Of a stretch of 64,000 nucleotides of DNA, positions 53,534-61,922 are shown one piece after another (the first letter of the stretch is position 1; the number at the start of each line of letters is the position of its first letter). The notes under the pieces are model-generated. The model was given only the letters and a program-made list of their open reading frames with translations, made no database searches and was not told the DNA's origin. The DNA is from Brucella thiophenivorans (GTDB lineage Bacteria > Pseudomonadota > Alphaproteobacteria > Rhizobiales > Rhizobiaceae). The stretch lies in the NCBI RefSeq assembly GCF_002252445.1, contig NZ_NNRJ01000051.1, forward strand, positions 519,163 to 583,162, given 5' to 3'. A program made the position numbers and the translations under genes.

Positions 53534-54772
53534 ATGAAAATACAGGAAGGCCTGCTGGCCACCCCCACAGCGATGCCCTCCGAACGCCGCGGCGCAATTG
53601 CCCGCGGTTTCAAAAAGACCGGTCCGGCAATTTTTAGTTATGGTTTCCGCCCATTTTTTCTGGGCGGAGCCATCTGGGCCGTTCTGGCCATGCTGCTCTG
53701 GATTTTGTCGCTGACTTTAGGTCTATCAGTCGGCGGAGCCTATGGTGCGCTGAACTGGCACGCGCATGAAATGGTCTTCGGCTTTTCTTCGGCTATTCTG
53801 GCAGGCTTTCTGCTGACAGCTGTGCCCAACTGGACCGGCAGACTGCCGGTTTCGGGCACTCCCCTTGCGATCCTGTTCGGCACGTGGCTTATCGGACGCA
53901 TCGTTTTTCTCAATCCGGATATGACCAATCTTTATCTGGCTGTCGCGATTGAGAGCCTGTTTCTGCCTATGCTGCTTTTCATTTGCGCGCGCGAAATCAT
54001 TGCCGGTCGTCAGTGGAAAAACCTCAAGGTTCTGATTGCGGTCGGCATCGTCACAATCGCCAATCTGACATTTCATTATCTTGCGCTGTCGGGCGGCGAC
54101 GTGGCCATGGCAAACCGCATCGGCGTGAGCGCCTATGTGCTGCTGATTATGCTGATCGGCGGACGTATTATCCCAAGCTTCACACGCAACTGGCTTAACA
54201 AAACGGGATCGACCCAGTTTCCAGTTCCCTTCAACCGCTATGATGGGCTGAGCATTGTGGTTGCGGTCTTCGCAAGCCTTGCCTGGGTTATCGCACCTGA
54301 ATCAACGATCACCGCAGTTCTTGCGATCGTAACGGCAGTGCTTCACACAATAAGGCTCTATCGCTGGTGTGGCTGGTCTGTCGCACATGAAAAGATACTG
54401 CTCGTGCTGCATCTTGCCTATGCCTTCGTGCCCGCAGGCTACATCGCCATTGCATGTGCAGCACTTGGGCATCTAAATCCATTTTCAGCGCTTCATGTCA
54501 TGACAGTTGGTGTTATTGGCAGCATGATGCTTGCTGTGATGACCCGCGCAACACGCGGCCATACAGGAAGACCACTAACTGCAACGCCTACAACACAGAT
54601 CGCTTATCTCTGCATTATTCTTTCTGCACTGGTGCGTCCTTTTGCAGAAATGATGCCGAATTTCTTTCATACATTTCTCGCAGGTTCGGCGCTCTTATGG
54701 ATGCTGGCATTCGGGCTCTATGTTGTAGAATATGCCCCGATGCTGACACATAAGCGTAAAGCGACATCTTAA
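53534..54772 (+). CDS. nnrS: NnrS family protein 2
   Basis: A 412-residue membrane protein with about 12 helices and the NnrS signature: ALNWHAHEMVFGFSSAILAG, LLTAVPNWTGRLPVSGTPLA and GGRIIPSFTRNWLN, the last being closer to classical NnrS than paralogue 1. It follows pseudoazurin after 45 bases without a terminator, so co-transcription is likely. A strong terminator follows the gene. Confidence 0.94.
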   Translation: MKIQEGLLATPTAMPSERRGAIARGFKKTGPAIFSYGFRPFFLGGAIWAVLAMLLWILSLTLGLSVGGAYGALNWHAHEMVFGFSSAILAGFLLTAVPNWTGRLPVSGTPLAILFGTWLIGRIVFLNPDMTNLYLAVAIESLFLPMLLFICAREIIAGRQWKNLKVLIAVGIVTIANLTFHYLALSGGDVAMANRIGVSAYVLLIMLIGGRIIPSFTRNWLNKTGSTQFPVPFNRYDGLSIVVAVFASLAWVIAPESTITAVLAIVTAVLHTIRLYRWCGWSVAHEKILLVLHLAYAFVPAGYIAIACAALGHLNPFSALHVMTVGVIGSMMLAVMTRATRGHTGRPLTATPTTQIAYLCIILSALVRPFAEMMPNFFHTFLAGSALLWMLAFGLYVVEYAPMLTHKRKATS

Positions 54773-54791
54773 ACGCTTGCGACAACCCTAT

Positions 54792-54830
54792 AAAAATGCC
54801 GGACTTTTAGCCCGGCATTTTTGGTTTTTT
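54792..54830 (+). terminator. Terminator after the second nnrS
   Basis: AAAAATGCCGG pairs with CCGGCATTTTT around nine bases and is followed by a T-rich run. Confidence 0.85.
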
Positions 54831-54840
54831 TGCGCATGTC

Positions 54841-54927
54841 TTTATCCCATCGTAGCGGGATCAGAAATCAGTCCAGTGGACTGATTTCCCCGCGAAGGCG
54901 GTTCCCACTTTTGGGAGACAATGCTTT
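54841..54927 (-). repeat. Dispersed extragenic repeat, A-like with inserted palindrome
   Basis: On the minus strand it reads AAGCATTGTCTCCCAAAAGT, then GGGAACCGC, related to the A family. The second half contains the palindrome AAATCAGTCCACTGGACTGA followed by TTT, and ends with paired TCCCGCT/CGATGGGA-like arms. It begins inside the kgtP-like stop codon. Confidence 0.65.
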
Positions 54928-56233
54928 AGTCTTCCGTAATCAAGCTGTCTTTGCTGGTGTCACGCATCCGCAGATACACAATCAGCGAGATGCCGATCAT
55001 AAACGTCACATACCAGTAGAAGCCTCGTTCCCAGCCACCATTCTTGAAGCTCAGCGCCACATATTCAGCCGTGCCGCCGAACAGTGTATTTGCAAGCGCA
55101 TAGGGCAAAGCCACGCCAAGCGCACGGATATGTGCAGGGAAAAGCTCGGCCTTAACCACTGCGTTGATCGAGGTGTAACCCGTCACGATAATCAGCGCGC
55201 CCATGACGAGAAGACCTGCAACCCAAGGGTCACGCGTTTGCTCAAGTGTGGAGAAGATCGGATAAGTGAACAGCACGCCTGCCGCGCCAAACGCGATCAT
55301 CAGCGGCTTACGGCCGATCTTGTCGGACAAAGCACCAGCAACAGGCTGAAGGCACATGAAGATGAACAGCGTGATCGCATTGATCTGGCTTGCGACTTCA
55401 CGGCTGAAACCCGATGTATTGACGAGGAATTTCTGCATATAAATCGAATATGCATAAAAAGCGAGCGTACCACCGGCGGTCAGAAGCATGACCAGCGCGG
55501 TTTCTTTCGGATGATACTTGATAAGCGTCCAGAAGCCCGACTTCGGTGCGTCCGTCGCCTTCGCATTCTTGAAGCTTTCGGTTTCAGCCAAACCGCGACG
55601 CAGCCAGAAAACCACGACTGCAAGCAATGCGCCGATGAAGAACGGAATACGCCAGCCCCATGATTCAAGCGCCGAAGTTTCCATGGTTCTTTGCAGCACA
55701 ATCAGCAGCAGAATTGCCAGCAATTGGCCCGAAATAAGCGTCACATACTGAAAGGACGAAAAGAAGCCGCGACGGCTCTTACCGGCCATTTCCGAAAGAT
55801 AAGTCGCGCTCGCACCATATTCACCACCAACGGACAGGCCTTGCATCAGACGCGCAAGCACCAATAGCGCGGGCGCGACAATACCAATGGTTTCATAACC
55901 GGGTGTCAGCGCAATGATCAGTGAACCCGCGCACATTAAGGTCACGGACAATGCAAGACCAGCCTTGCGACCCTTGCGATCTGCATAGATCCCCATGATC
56001 CATGCACCGATCGGACGCATGATGAAGCCAACAGCAAAAACCGCAGCAGCGCTTAGAAGCTGCGCAGTCTGGCTTTCCGATGGAAAGAAGTGCGGTGCAA
56101 AATAGAGCGTGAAAGCCGCATAGACATACCAGTCGAACCACTCGACCAGATTTCCCGTCGATCCACCGATAATGGATTTAAGACGGCTATTGGTGCTTGG
56201 CGCATCACTCCGTTCAGATGTTATAGAGACCAT
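54926..56233 (-). CDS. kgtP: MFS carboxylate transporter (KgtP/MHS family)
   Basis: A 435-residue proton symporter of the metabolite:H+ family, likely for alpha-ketoglutarate or another dicarboxylate. The 12-helix protein has GNLVEWFDWYVYAAFTLYFA, FIMRPIGAWIMGIYADRKGR, LMQGLSVGGEYGASATYLSE and LSDKIGRKPLM, the family's order. GGAG lies seven bases before ATG 56233. The divergent two-component pair suggests substrate-induced control. Its stop TAA runs into an extragenic repeat. Confidence 0.88.
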   Translation of the reverse strand: MVSITSERSDAPSTNSRLKSIIGGSTGNLVEWFDWYVYAAFTLYFAPHFFPSESQTAQLLSAAAVFAVGFIMRPIGAWIMGIYADRKGRKAGLALSVTLMCAGSLIIALTPGYETIGIVAPALLVLARLMQGLSVGGEYGASATYLSEMAGKSRRGFFSSFQYVTLISGQLLAILLLIVLQRTMETSALESWGWRIPFFIGALLAVVVFWLRRGLAETESFKNAKATDAPKSGFWTLIKYHPKETALVMLLTAGGTLAFYAYSIYMQKFLVNTSGFSREVASQINAITLFIFMCLQPVAGALSDKIGRKPLMIAFGAAGVLFTYPIFSTLEQTRDPWVAGLLVMGALIIVTGYTSINAVVKAELFPAHIRALGVALPYALANTLFGGTAEYVALSFKNGGWERGFYWYVTFMIGISLIVYLRMRDTSKDSLITED

Positions 56234-56590
56234 GTGGTCACTCCTTCAAATCTCTCAGTCTTTGAGGTTTCACCCATTATAAGCGCGTCAGGGCGGACAC
56301 AGGCTTCCGGGTGTTTTGATTATTTTCGGTCATGCGCGGTTGCACGCAAAACCCGGCTGTTGTTTTTGAAAGCCGAGCAGGAAAAAGATCATATTCTTGT
56401 GGTTGCATGGATTAGCTCCTCCCGTCGAAACTCCCATTTCGAAGTGAGCTTAAGATGCCGGACGGGATTTTTAATCGCCAGCACAGGAGACTAAAAATTT
56501 TAATCTCTTGAATTGGTTATATTATTCACAATTTTGCCACAGCCCCCACCAGCTATTCGTGCAAAAATCTGCGTGACATTTTTTAAATTA
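56234..56590. promoter_or_regulatory. Divergent control region kgtP-dctB
   Basis: A perfect TATAAT on the minus strand (56281-56276) stands 43 bases before the kgtP ATG, but the -35 region (GCCTGT) is poor, as for an activator-dependent promoter. No GG-N10-GC sigma-54 promoter was found by eye. The part next to dctB is AT-rich and shows no strong ribosome-binding site. Confidence 0.5.
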
Positions 56591-58369
56591 ATGCATAATC
56601 CTGCACAAATGACAGTGTCTCCGAAATCCGGCAAAGTCCTACTTGTTGCGCTCGTTTTCATGCTTACAGCAGGCATTTGGGCGGCTGCACGTTCATGGAC
56701 AGAGGCCAGCGCGCTTGATCGCCTTGGCCAGGATGCAAGGCTTGTTGCACGACAACAGACCCGGCTTATCGATAGTGAGCTTGCCAAATTTCGCCTGCTT
56801 CCGGTCGTACTGAAGGAATATAGTGACCTTCATGATTTGCTGTCCGGCGGTTTGCCGGACGCGACCTTAAGATTAAATAAAAAGCTGGAATTCCTTGCAG
56901 ACGAAATCGGCTCGCCGATCATTTACGTGATCAAGCGCGATGGCACGGTGATCGCTTCATCCAACGCCAATACGCCTGAAAGTTTCGTTGGTCGTAATTA
57001 TGGTTTCCGCCCCTATTTTCAGGGTGCAATGGCTGCAGGTGCAGCAGAATATTACGCCATAGGAGATCTGAGCGGGCGGTTCGGGCTGTTTCTCGCGCAG
57101 CGTATTGGTGACGAGGCTAATCCGGCGGGCGTCTTGGTTGTCAAATTCGAGTTTCATCGACTTGTTCAGACATGGGCGAACGACCCTGGACAAACATTCG
57201 TGGTTGATCCGCGCGGTATTATTCTGGCATCGACCGACAGGGCCGAAGACCTCCGCTCACTTGAACCAATCTCCACAGCCGAACGCGAAAAAATTGCCCA
57301 AAGCGGACAATTCAAAATCGCTGATCTGCAACCAAGCCATTACGCGTTCGAACCTGAAAGCATTATGCGCGGTCCAACAGGCGCAAAGTTTCGCACGGTT
57401 AGCGAACCAATTGCCGGAACAGAACTAAGGCTTCTGCATGTCGAAGCCATCGGCCCCGCAATGCGTGCCGCACAGGACCTGGCAAGGCTGATTGCAGTGG
57501 CGGCATTGCTGATTGTCGCGATGCTTGCAGGTGCTATTTACTGGCGTGTGACGCGTGCAGCACGTCTTGCTGCTGACAGGATCGCACTGGAAACGGCGGT
57601 CACAGAGCGCACATCGGAGCTTCGTTCCGAAATAACAGAACGTGAGCGTTCCGATAAGCGTTTTCGCAAAGCTCGTGAAGAACTGGAGCAGGCAAACAGG
57701 CTTGCTTCGCTGGGATCAATCACTGCAGGCCTCGTGCATGAGATCAACCAGCCTGTGGCGACCATCCAGACGCTATCCGAAAATGCACAGCATCATCTGG
57801 CTAAAGGCAAGCTCGACAAGGTTGCAGCCAATCTTTCCACGTCTATCGAACTCACATCCCGCATCGGTTCGATCACGCAGGAAATGCGGCGTTTTGCACG
57901 GCGCGGACATGGCGAACTTAGCACTGTCCCGCTTGATCAATTGATGGAGGGCACGCTTCTCATCATGGGAGATCGCTTGCGCACCGCCGGAATTATGCTC
58001 GAAATGCCAGACGTCTGCGACTTTAGCGTTTTGGCAAACCGCGTGCGACTGGAACAGGTTCTGGTCAATCTTCTGCAAAACGCAGTTGATGCCGTCGTAA
58101 ATCAATCTGAACCGCGCATTGCATTGCTTGTTTCCAAAGCAAATGAACACGTATCGCTAATCGTTGCCGATAATGGTCCAGGGATTGATCCGGCGATTGG
58201 CGATGAATTGTTCAGCCCCTTTGTGACGGGAAAGCCTGACGGCTTAGGTCTTGGTTTGGGCATAGCGCGTGACATCATGACGGAACTTGAAGGCACATTG
58301 CGCATCGTGCCATCACCTCTCGGCGGCGCTGCCTTCTCAGCCACAGTAAAGAAAGCAAAACGGCCATGA
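56591..58369 (+). CDS. dctB: DctB-like sensor histidine kinase
   Basis: A 592-residue membrane kinase. Two transmembrane helices (near residues 15-35 and 300-325) enclose a periplasmic double-PDC sensor region of about 260 residues that in DctB binds C4-dicarboxylates. A coiled linker follows, then the H box GLVHEINQPVATIQTLSENA, the N box NLLQNAVDAV, G1 VADNGPGID, F LFSPFVTGK and G2 GLGLGLGI. The start is uncertain: ATG 56591 and ATG 56609 both lack a ribosome-binding site. It overlaps the regulator gene by four bases. Confidence 0.87.
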   Translation: MHNPAQMTVSPKSGKVLLVALVFMLTAGIWAAARSWTEASALDRLGQDARLVARQQTRLIDSELAKFRLLPVVLKEYSDLHDLLSGGLPDATLRLNKKLEFLADEIGSPIIYVIKRDGTVIASSNANTPESFVGRNYGFRPYFQGAMAAGAAEYYAIGDLSGRFGLFLAQRIGDEANPAGVLVVKFEFHRLVQTWANDPGQTFVVDPRGIILASTDRAEDLRSLEPISTAEREKIAQSGQFKIADLQPSHYAFEPESIMRGPTGAKFRTVSEPIAGTELRLLHVEAIGPAMRAAQDLARLIAVAALLIVAMLAGAIYWRVTRAARLAADRIALETAVTERTSELRSEITERERSDKRFRKAREELEQANRLASLGSITAGLVHEINQPVATIQTLSENAQHHLAKGKLDKVAANLSTSIELTSRIGSITQEMRRFARRGHGELSTVPLDQLMEGTLLIMGDRLRTAGIMLEMPDVCDFSVLANRVRLEQVLVNLLQNAVDAVVNQSEPRIALLVSKANEHVSLIVADNGPGIDPAIGDELFSPFVTGKPDGLGLGLGIARDIMTELEGTLRIVPSPLGGAAFSATVKKAKRP

Positions 58370-59676
58370 CGGAAGCTCAACCACTCCGCGTCATGCTGGT
58401 CGATGACGACGCGGCCTTTCGTACCGCCCTTGCCGATTCTTTTGAAATTGCAGGCCTCGACATAGAGACCTATGGCGACGGTCAGTCGGCGCTTGCCAAT
58501 CTCAACGCCGATTTTCCCGGCATTGTCGTCACCGATATTCGGATGCCGCGCATCGACGGACATGCCGTGATGGAGGCGCTACTCACACGCGACCCCGAGT
58601 TGCCGGTGATCCTGATGACCGGCCATGGTGATATTGGCATGGCGGTTGCAGCGCTCAAAAAAGGTGCTTTCGACTTTATTGCCAAACCTTTTGCGGCTGA
58701 CCATCTGATTGCAAGCGTGCGGCGCGCACTGGAAATGCGTCGGCTTGTTCTCGAAAACCGTCGCTTGCGCAAAGCTGCAACAGAAGCCGAACAGGGTTTT
58801 CCCTTGCTGGGCGAAACACCTGTGATGGTGCGTTTACGCGAAACCATTCGGCAGCTTGCAAGTGTGGATGTCGATGTACTGATTGAAGGCGAAACCGGAA
58901 CCGGCAAAGAACTGGTCGCGCGTCTCCTCCATCGTTGGAGCGCCCGCCATTCCCGAGGCTTTGTTGCGATCGATTGCGCAGCGCTACCCGATGTCATTGC
59001 CGATGACGTGTTGTTTGGTAATCGCATTCAACGCGGACGCATTTTTGATGCTGATCGTGGCACGCTGTTTCTCGATGAAATCGATAGCATGTCGCCAAGT
59101 TTGCAGGGCAAGCTTTTGCGCGTTGTCGAAGAGCGTGAATTGCCAAGCGTTTCAGGTGAGCCGCGCGCGGTCAATCTGCGGATTATTGCTGCCGCAAAAG
59201 GCCAACTCGAAGGTGCTGTTCATGCAGGAAAATTCAGGTCTGATCTGCTTTATAGGTTAGAGACCGTAAGGCTGCGCATTCCGCCATTGCGTGAACGGCG
59301 CAAGGATATTGGTCTTCTGTTTGCTTATTTTCTCGACGAGGCCGCAAAGCAATTTGGCCAGCCGCGGCCGACCATTGATGCCACAATAGAGACGCGGCTT
59401 AACGCCGATGAATGGCCGGGCAATGTGCGTGAGTTGCGCAATTTTGCAAAGCAAGTGGTGCTTGGTTTAAACTTCGATCAGACGAATGAACCCAGTAACC
59501 TGTCGCTCAATCAGCAACTAGATCAATTTGAAACCAAGATTTTGCAGGACACACTCACACGTCTCAATGGCGATGTGGGAGATGCTGCGGAAGCCTTACA
59601 ATTGCCGCGCCGCAGTCTTTATGCCCGCCTGCAAAAGCTCAATATCGATGCTTCTTCATTCCGAAAGAAAGAATGA
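58366..59676 (+). CDS. dctD: DctD/NtrC-type response regulator lacking the GAFTGA loop
   Basis: A 436-residue protein with a receiver domain (phospho-acceptor D57 in VVTDIRMP), AAA+ domain with Walker A GETGTGKE (175-182) and Walker B GTLFLDEID (232-240), and a Fis-type helix-turn-helix at the C-terminus (VGDAAEALQLPRRSLYARLQ). Normal activators carry GAFTGA between the FG motif and GTLFLDE; here FGNRIQRGRIFDADRGTLFL is shorter by about nine residues and lacks it. GAFTGA is the loop that touches sigma-54, so this protein probably works through another holoenzyme. Confidence 0.88.
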   Translation: MTEAQPLRVMLVDDDAAFRTALADSFEIAGLDIETYGDGQSALANLNADFPGIVVTDIRMPRIDGHAVMEALLTRDPELPVILMTGHGDIGMAVAALKKGAFDFIAKPFAADHLIASVRRALEMRRLVLENRRLRKAATEAEQGFPLLGETPVMVRLRETIRQLASVDVDVLIEGETGTGKELVARLLHRWSARHSRGFVAIDCAALPDVIADDVLFGNRIQRGRIFDADRGTLFLDEIDSMSPSLQGKLLRVVEERELPSVSGEPRAVNLRIIAAAKGQLEGAVHAGKFRSDLLYRLETVRLRIPPLRERRKDIGLLFAYFLDEAAKQFGQPRPTIDATIETRLNADEWPGNVRELRNFAKQVVLGLNFDQTNEPSNLSLNQQLDQFETKILQDTLTRLNGDVGDAAEALQLPRRSLYARLQKLNIDASSFRKKE

Positions 59677-59679
59677 CAT

Positions 59680-60582
59680 CTACCGCACGATCAGAACAGC
59701 TTTCGCTGTACGCACAACCTCGCGCGTAAGTTCGTTCAGATGATCGGCGGCCAGCCTATTCATCTGCCAGTAAAGCGGAATATCGAATGGCGTACCGGGA
59801 ATAAGCTCGACAAGTCGCCCGGATTGCAGATGCTCTTTCACCAGTTGCTCCGGGTTCATGCCCCAACCCATGCTGGACAGGCTTGCCTCGATAAAGCTCT
59901 GCGTGGATGGCAACCAATGCGTTGGATGCGCAATGTCGCGGCCCATAACCTGCGCTATCCACTGTGATTGCAGCCTGTCTTTTTGGTTGAATGTCAGCGC
60001 AGGCGCGTCAATCAAAGCATCGTGCGTCACGCCCTTCGCAAAATAGCGTTCGACAAAGTCTGGACTGGCCGTCGCCCGATAGCGAAGTGCGCCCAGTGAA
60101 AGGCGACGGCATCCCTGTATGGGCTTTTCCAAACTGGTAACGGCCGCGAGTACCCGCCCCCGTTGCAGCCATTCCGCCGTATGATCCTGATCATCAACAG
60201 ATATATTGAGCAAATATCGAGACTGTTTTGCAAAACCGGACACGGCTTTCACAAACCATGTACCCAGACTATCGGCATTGGTTGCAATATGAAGCGTCAC
60301 CCGTTGTTGAGCATCCTCTTCGCGAACCAGCGACGGCAAATGTTTGAAAAGCTCGCTTTCGAGCATGCCGACATTTTCCATATGGCGACAAAGCCATTCG
60401 CCTTTTTCAGTCGCCACACAAGGATTGCCGCGAACAATAAGGACCACGCCAAGCCGTTCTTCGAGATGCTTGACGCGTTGAGAAACAGCCGAAGGCGTGA
60501 TGCTGAGTGCGATGGCGGCTTTCTCAAAACTGCCAGTCTGAACAACACTGGTCACAGCACGCAATGCCGGATAATCAAGCAT
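59680..60582 (-). CDS. argP: LysR-family regulator ArgP
   Basis: A 300-residue LysR protein: N-terminal helix-turn-helix LDYPALRAVTSVVQTGSFEK with LSITPSAVSQRVKHLEERLG, then a periplasmic-binding-like effector domain. The sequence is that of ArgP (IciA), which senses lysine or arginine and activates the exporter gene. It is divergent from the exporter gene, the standard arrangement, across 96 bases. Confidence 0.92.
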   Translation of the reverse strand: MLDYPALRAVTSVVQTGSFEKAAIALSITPSAVSQRVKHLEERLGVVLIVRGNPCVATEKGEWLCRHMENVGMLESELFKHLPSLVREEDAQQRVTLHIATNADSLGTWFVKAVSGFAKQSRYLLNISVDDQDHTAEWLQRGRVLAAVTSLEKPIQGCRRLSLGALRYRATASPDFVERYFAKGVTHDALIDAPALTFNQKDRLQSQWIAQVMGRDIAHPTHWLPSTQSFIEASLSSMGWGMNPEQLVKEHLQSGRLVELIPGTPFDIPLYWQMNRLAADHLNELTREVVRTAKAVLIVR

Positions 60583-60678
60583 GGATTAGTTTTTCTTAAT
60601 TTGAACAAGTTGCATTAATTAGCCTAATCATTCTGAATGCGATAGCAACAGCCAGAATGACAATTCGGGGCTTTAACA

Positions 60679-61290
60679 GTGATAGGTAGTTCAGTTTACG
60701 CGACCGGCCTGATGATGGGCCTGAGCCTGATTGTTGCAATCGGAACGCAGAATGCTTTTGTTCTGAGGCAGGGGCTTCGTAAAGAACATGTATTAACGGT
60801 GGTTCTTGCCTGCGCCATCTCCGACGCGTTTCTGATCGTATTGGGCGCAACAAGCTTTCAGAAAATCGCCTTAGTCATGCCATGGCTTGACCCGGTCATG
60901 CGCTATGGCGGGGCAGCATTTTTGTTCTGGTACGGCGCAAAAAGCCTGTACTCGGCGATACGATCGTCGGGCGCGCTGGCATCGTCGGAAATTAGCGCTT
61001 CGACCCATACGAAAACACTCATGACCTGCCTTGCACTCACATGGCTCAATCCGCATGTCTATCTCGACACGGTGATGCTGCTTGGTACAATTTCGACCCG
61101 CTTTCCCGGTAAGGAGCTCTCCTTTTCAGCCGGAGCAGTGACCGCATCATTCCTGTTTTTTTTCACGCTTGGTTATGGGGCAGCGTGGCTTCGCCCAATC
61201 TTTGCTAAACCATCATCATGGCGCATTCTGGAACTGCTCATTGCAGCGATCATGTGGCTGATTGCGATCAAGCTCATCATTCAAGCTTGA
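60679..61290 (+). CDS. argO: Arginine/lysine exporter ArgO (LysE family)
   Basis: A 203-residue inner-membrane protein with six hydrophobic segments. LIVAIGTQNAFVLRQGLRKE is the LysE/ArgO hallmark, with ALTWLNPHVYLDTVMLLGTI later. It exports basic amino acids and is controlled by the divergent ArgP. Translation starts at GTG 60679, with GGGG eight bases upstream. Confidence 0.93.
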   Translation: MIGSSVYATGLMMGLSLIVAIGTQNAFVLRQGLRKEHVLTVVLACAISDAFLIVLGATSFQKIALVMPWLDPVMRYGGAAFLFWYGAKSLYSAIRSSGALASSEISASTHTKTLMTCLALTWLNPHVYLDTVMLLGTISTRFPGKELSFSAGAVTASFLFFFTLGYGAAWLRPIFAKPSSWRILELLIAAIMWLIAIKLIIQA

Positions 61291-61362
61291 TTTGACCCAA
61301 AACACTTTGCGAAATCCGAAAGCCTTAGCTACAGCATTCCTAACAGCAAATCGAGAAGCCTT

Positions 61363-61857
61363 ATGCCTGTTCGCCTTATCGTCAAATATCCCGATCAACG
61401 TCTGCGCGAAGTGGCAGAACCTGTCATCATATTTGATCAGGCCTTACGCGATCTCGCAGGTGATCTTCTCGATACGATGCGCGCGGCACCCGGCATTGGC
61501 ATCACGGCACCGCATATTGGGGTTGCAAAGCGGCTTGTCGTGCTTGAGCTTTCAAAAGAAGCTGGCGCACAGTTTTATGCGAACCCGGAAATAATCTGGG
61601 CTTCTGACGAGACAATCAAGCATCAGGAAGGCAGCGTCTCAATGCCGGGCGTGGTGGACGAAGTTAAACGCCACGCACGCATAAAGATTCGTTATCAAGA
61701 CCTTGATGGCATTGAACAAACCGAAGAATCCGATGGATTTCTTGCCGTCTGCCATCAGCATGAAATCGATCAGCTCAACGGCATTTTCTGGATACAACGG
61801 CTTTCTCGCCTACGGCGTGAACGGTTGCTCAAGCGGTTTGAAAAACTAAACCGCTAA
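61363..61857 (+). CDS. Peptide-deformylase-like protein with altered active site
   Basis: A 164-residue member of the polypeptide deformylase family by length and overall pattern. All three hallmark motifs are changed. GxGLAAxQ is GIGITAPH (His51 for Gln). EGCLS is EGSVS (Ser91 for the metal-ligand Cys). HExDH is HEIDQ (Gln137 for the second metal-ligand His). E134 and H133 remain. With two of three metal ligands replaced it is unlikely to deformylate N-formyl-methionine, so it should not be named def. The frame is intact, which argues for a kept function other than deformylation. It follows argO by 72 bases. Confidence 0.85.
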   Translation: MPVRLIVKYPDQRLREVAEPVIIFDQALRDLAGDLLDTMRAAPGIGITAPHIGVAKRLVVLELSKEAGAQFYANPEIIWASDETIKHQEGSVSMPGVVDEVKRHARIKIRYQDLDGIEQTEESDGFLAVCHQHEIDQLNGIFWIQRLSRLRRERLLKRFEKLNR

Positions 61858-61870
61858 AGTCTCTTTTTCT

Positions 61871-61922
61871 CTACGCATTATCCCGCGCAAAAAGCTCACG
61901 CACTTTTGTTGGAAATGCTTTA
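61871..61922 (-). repeat. Dispersed extragenic repeat, A family (half copy)
   Basis: On the minus strand it reads AAAGCATTTCCAACAAAAGT, then GCGTGAGC and GCGGGATAATGCG, the first half of the A unit. It begins at the TAA stop of the FAD oxidoreductase gene and ends 13 bases after the deformylase-like gene stop. Confidence 0.85.

Noticed and set aside
54821..55663. 280-residue plus-strand frame opposite the kgtP-like gene
   Set aside because: Antisense shadow of a clear MFS gene; its His- and Arg-rich composition is that of a reversed membrane protein.
56234..56590. A sigma-54 promoter for the kgtP-like gene
   Set aside because: GGGTTTTGCGTGC has the wrong spacing (9 instead of 10 bases between GG and GC) and no other candidate was found.
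61363..61857. Calling this gene a functional peptide deformylase (def)
   Set aside because: Two of the three metal ligands and the motif-1 glutamine are replaced.
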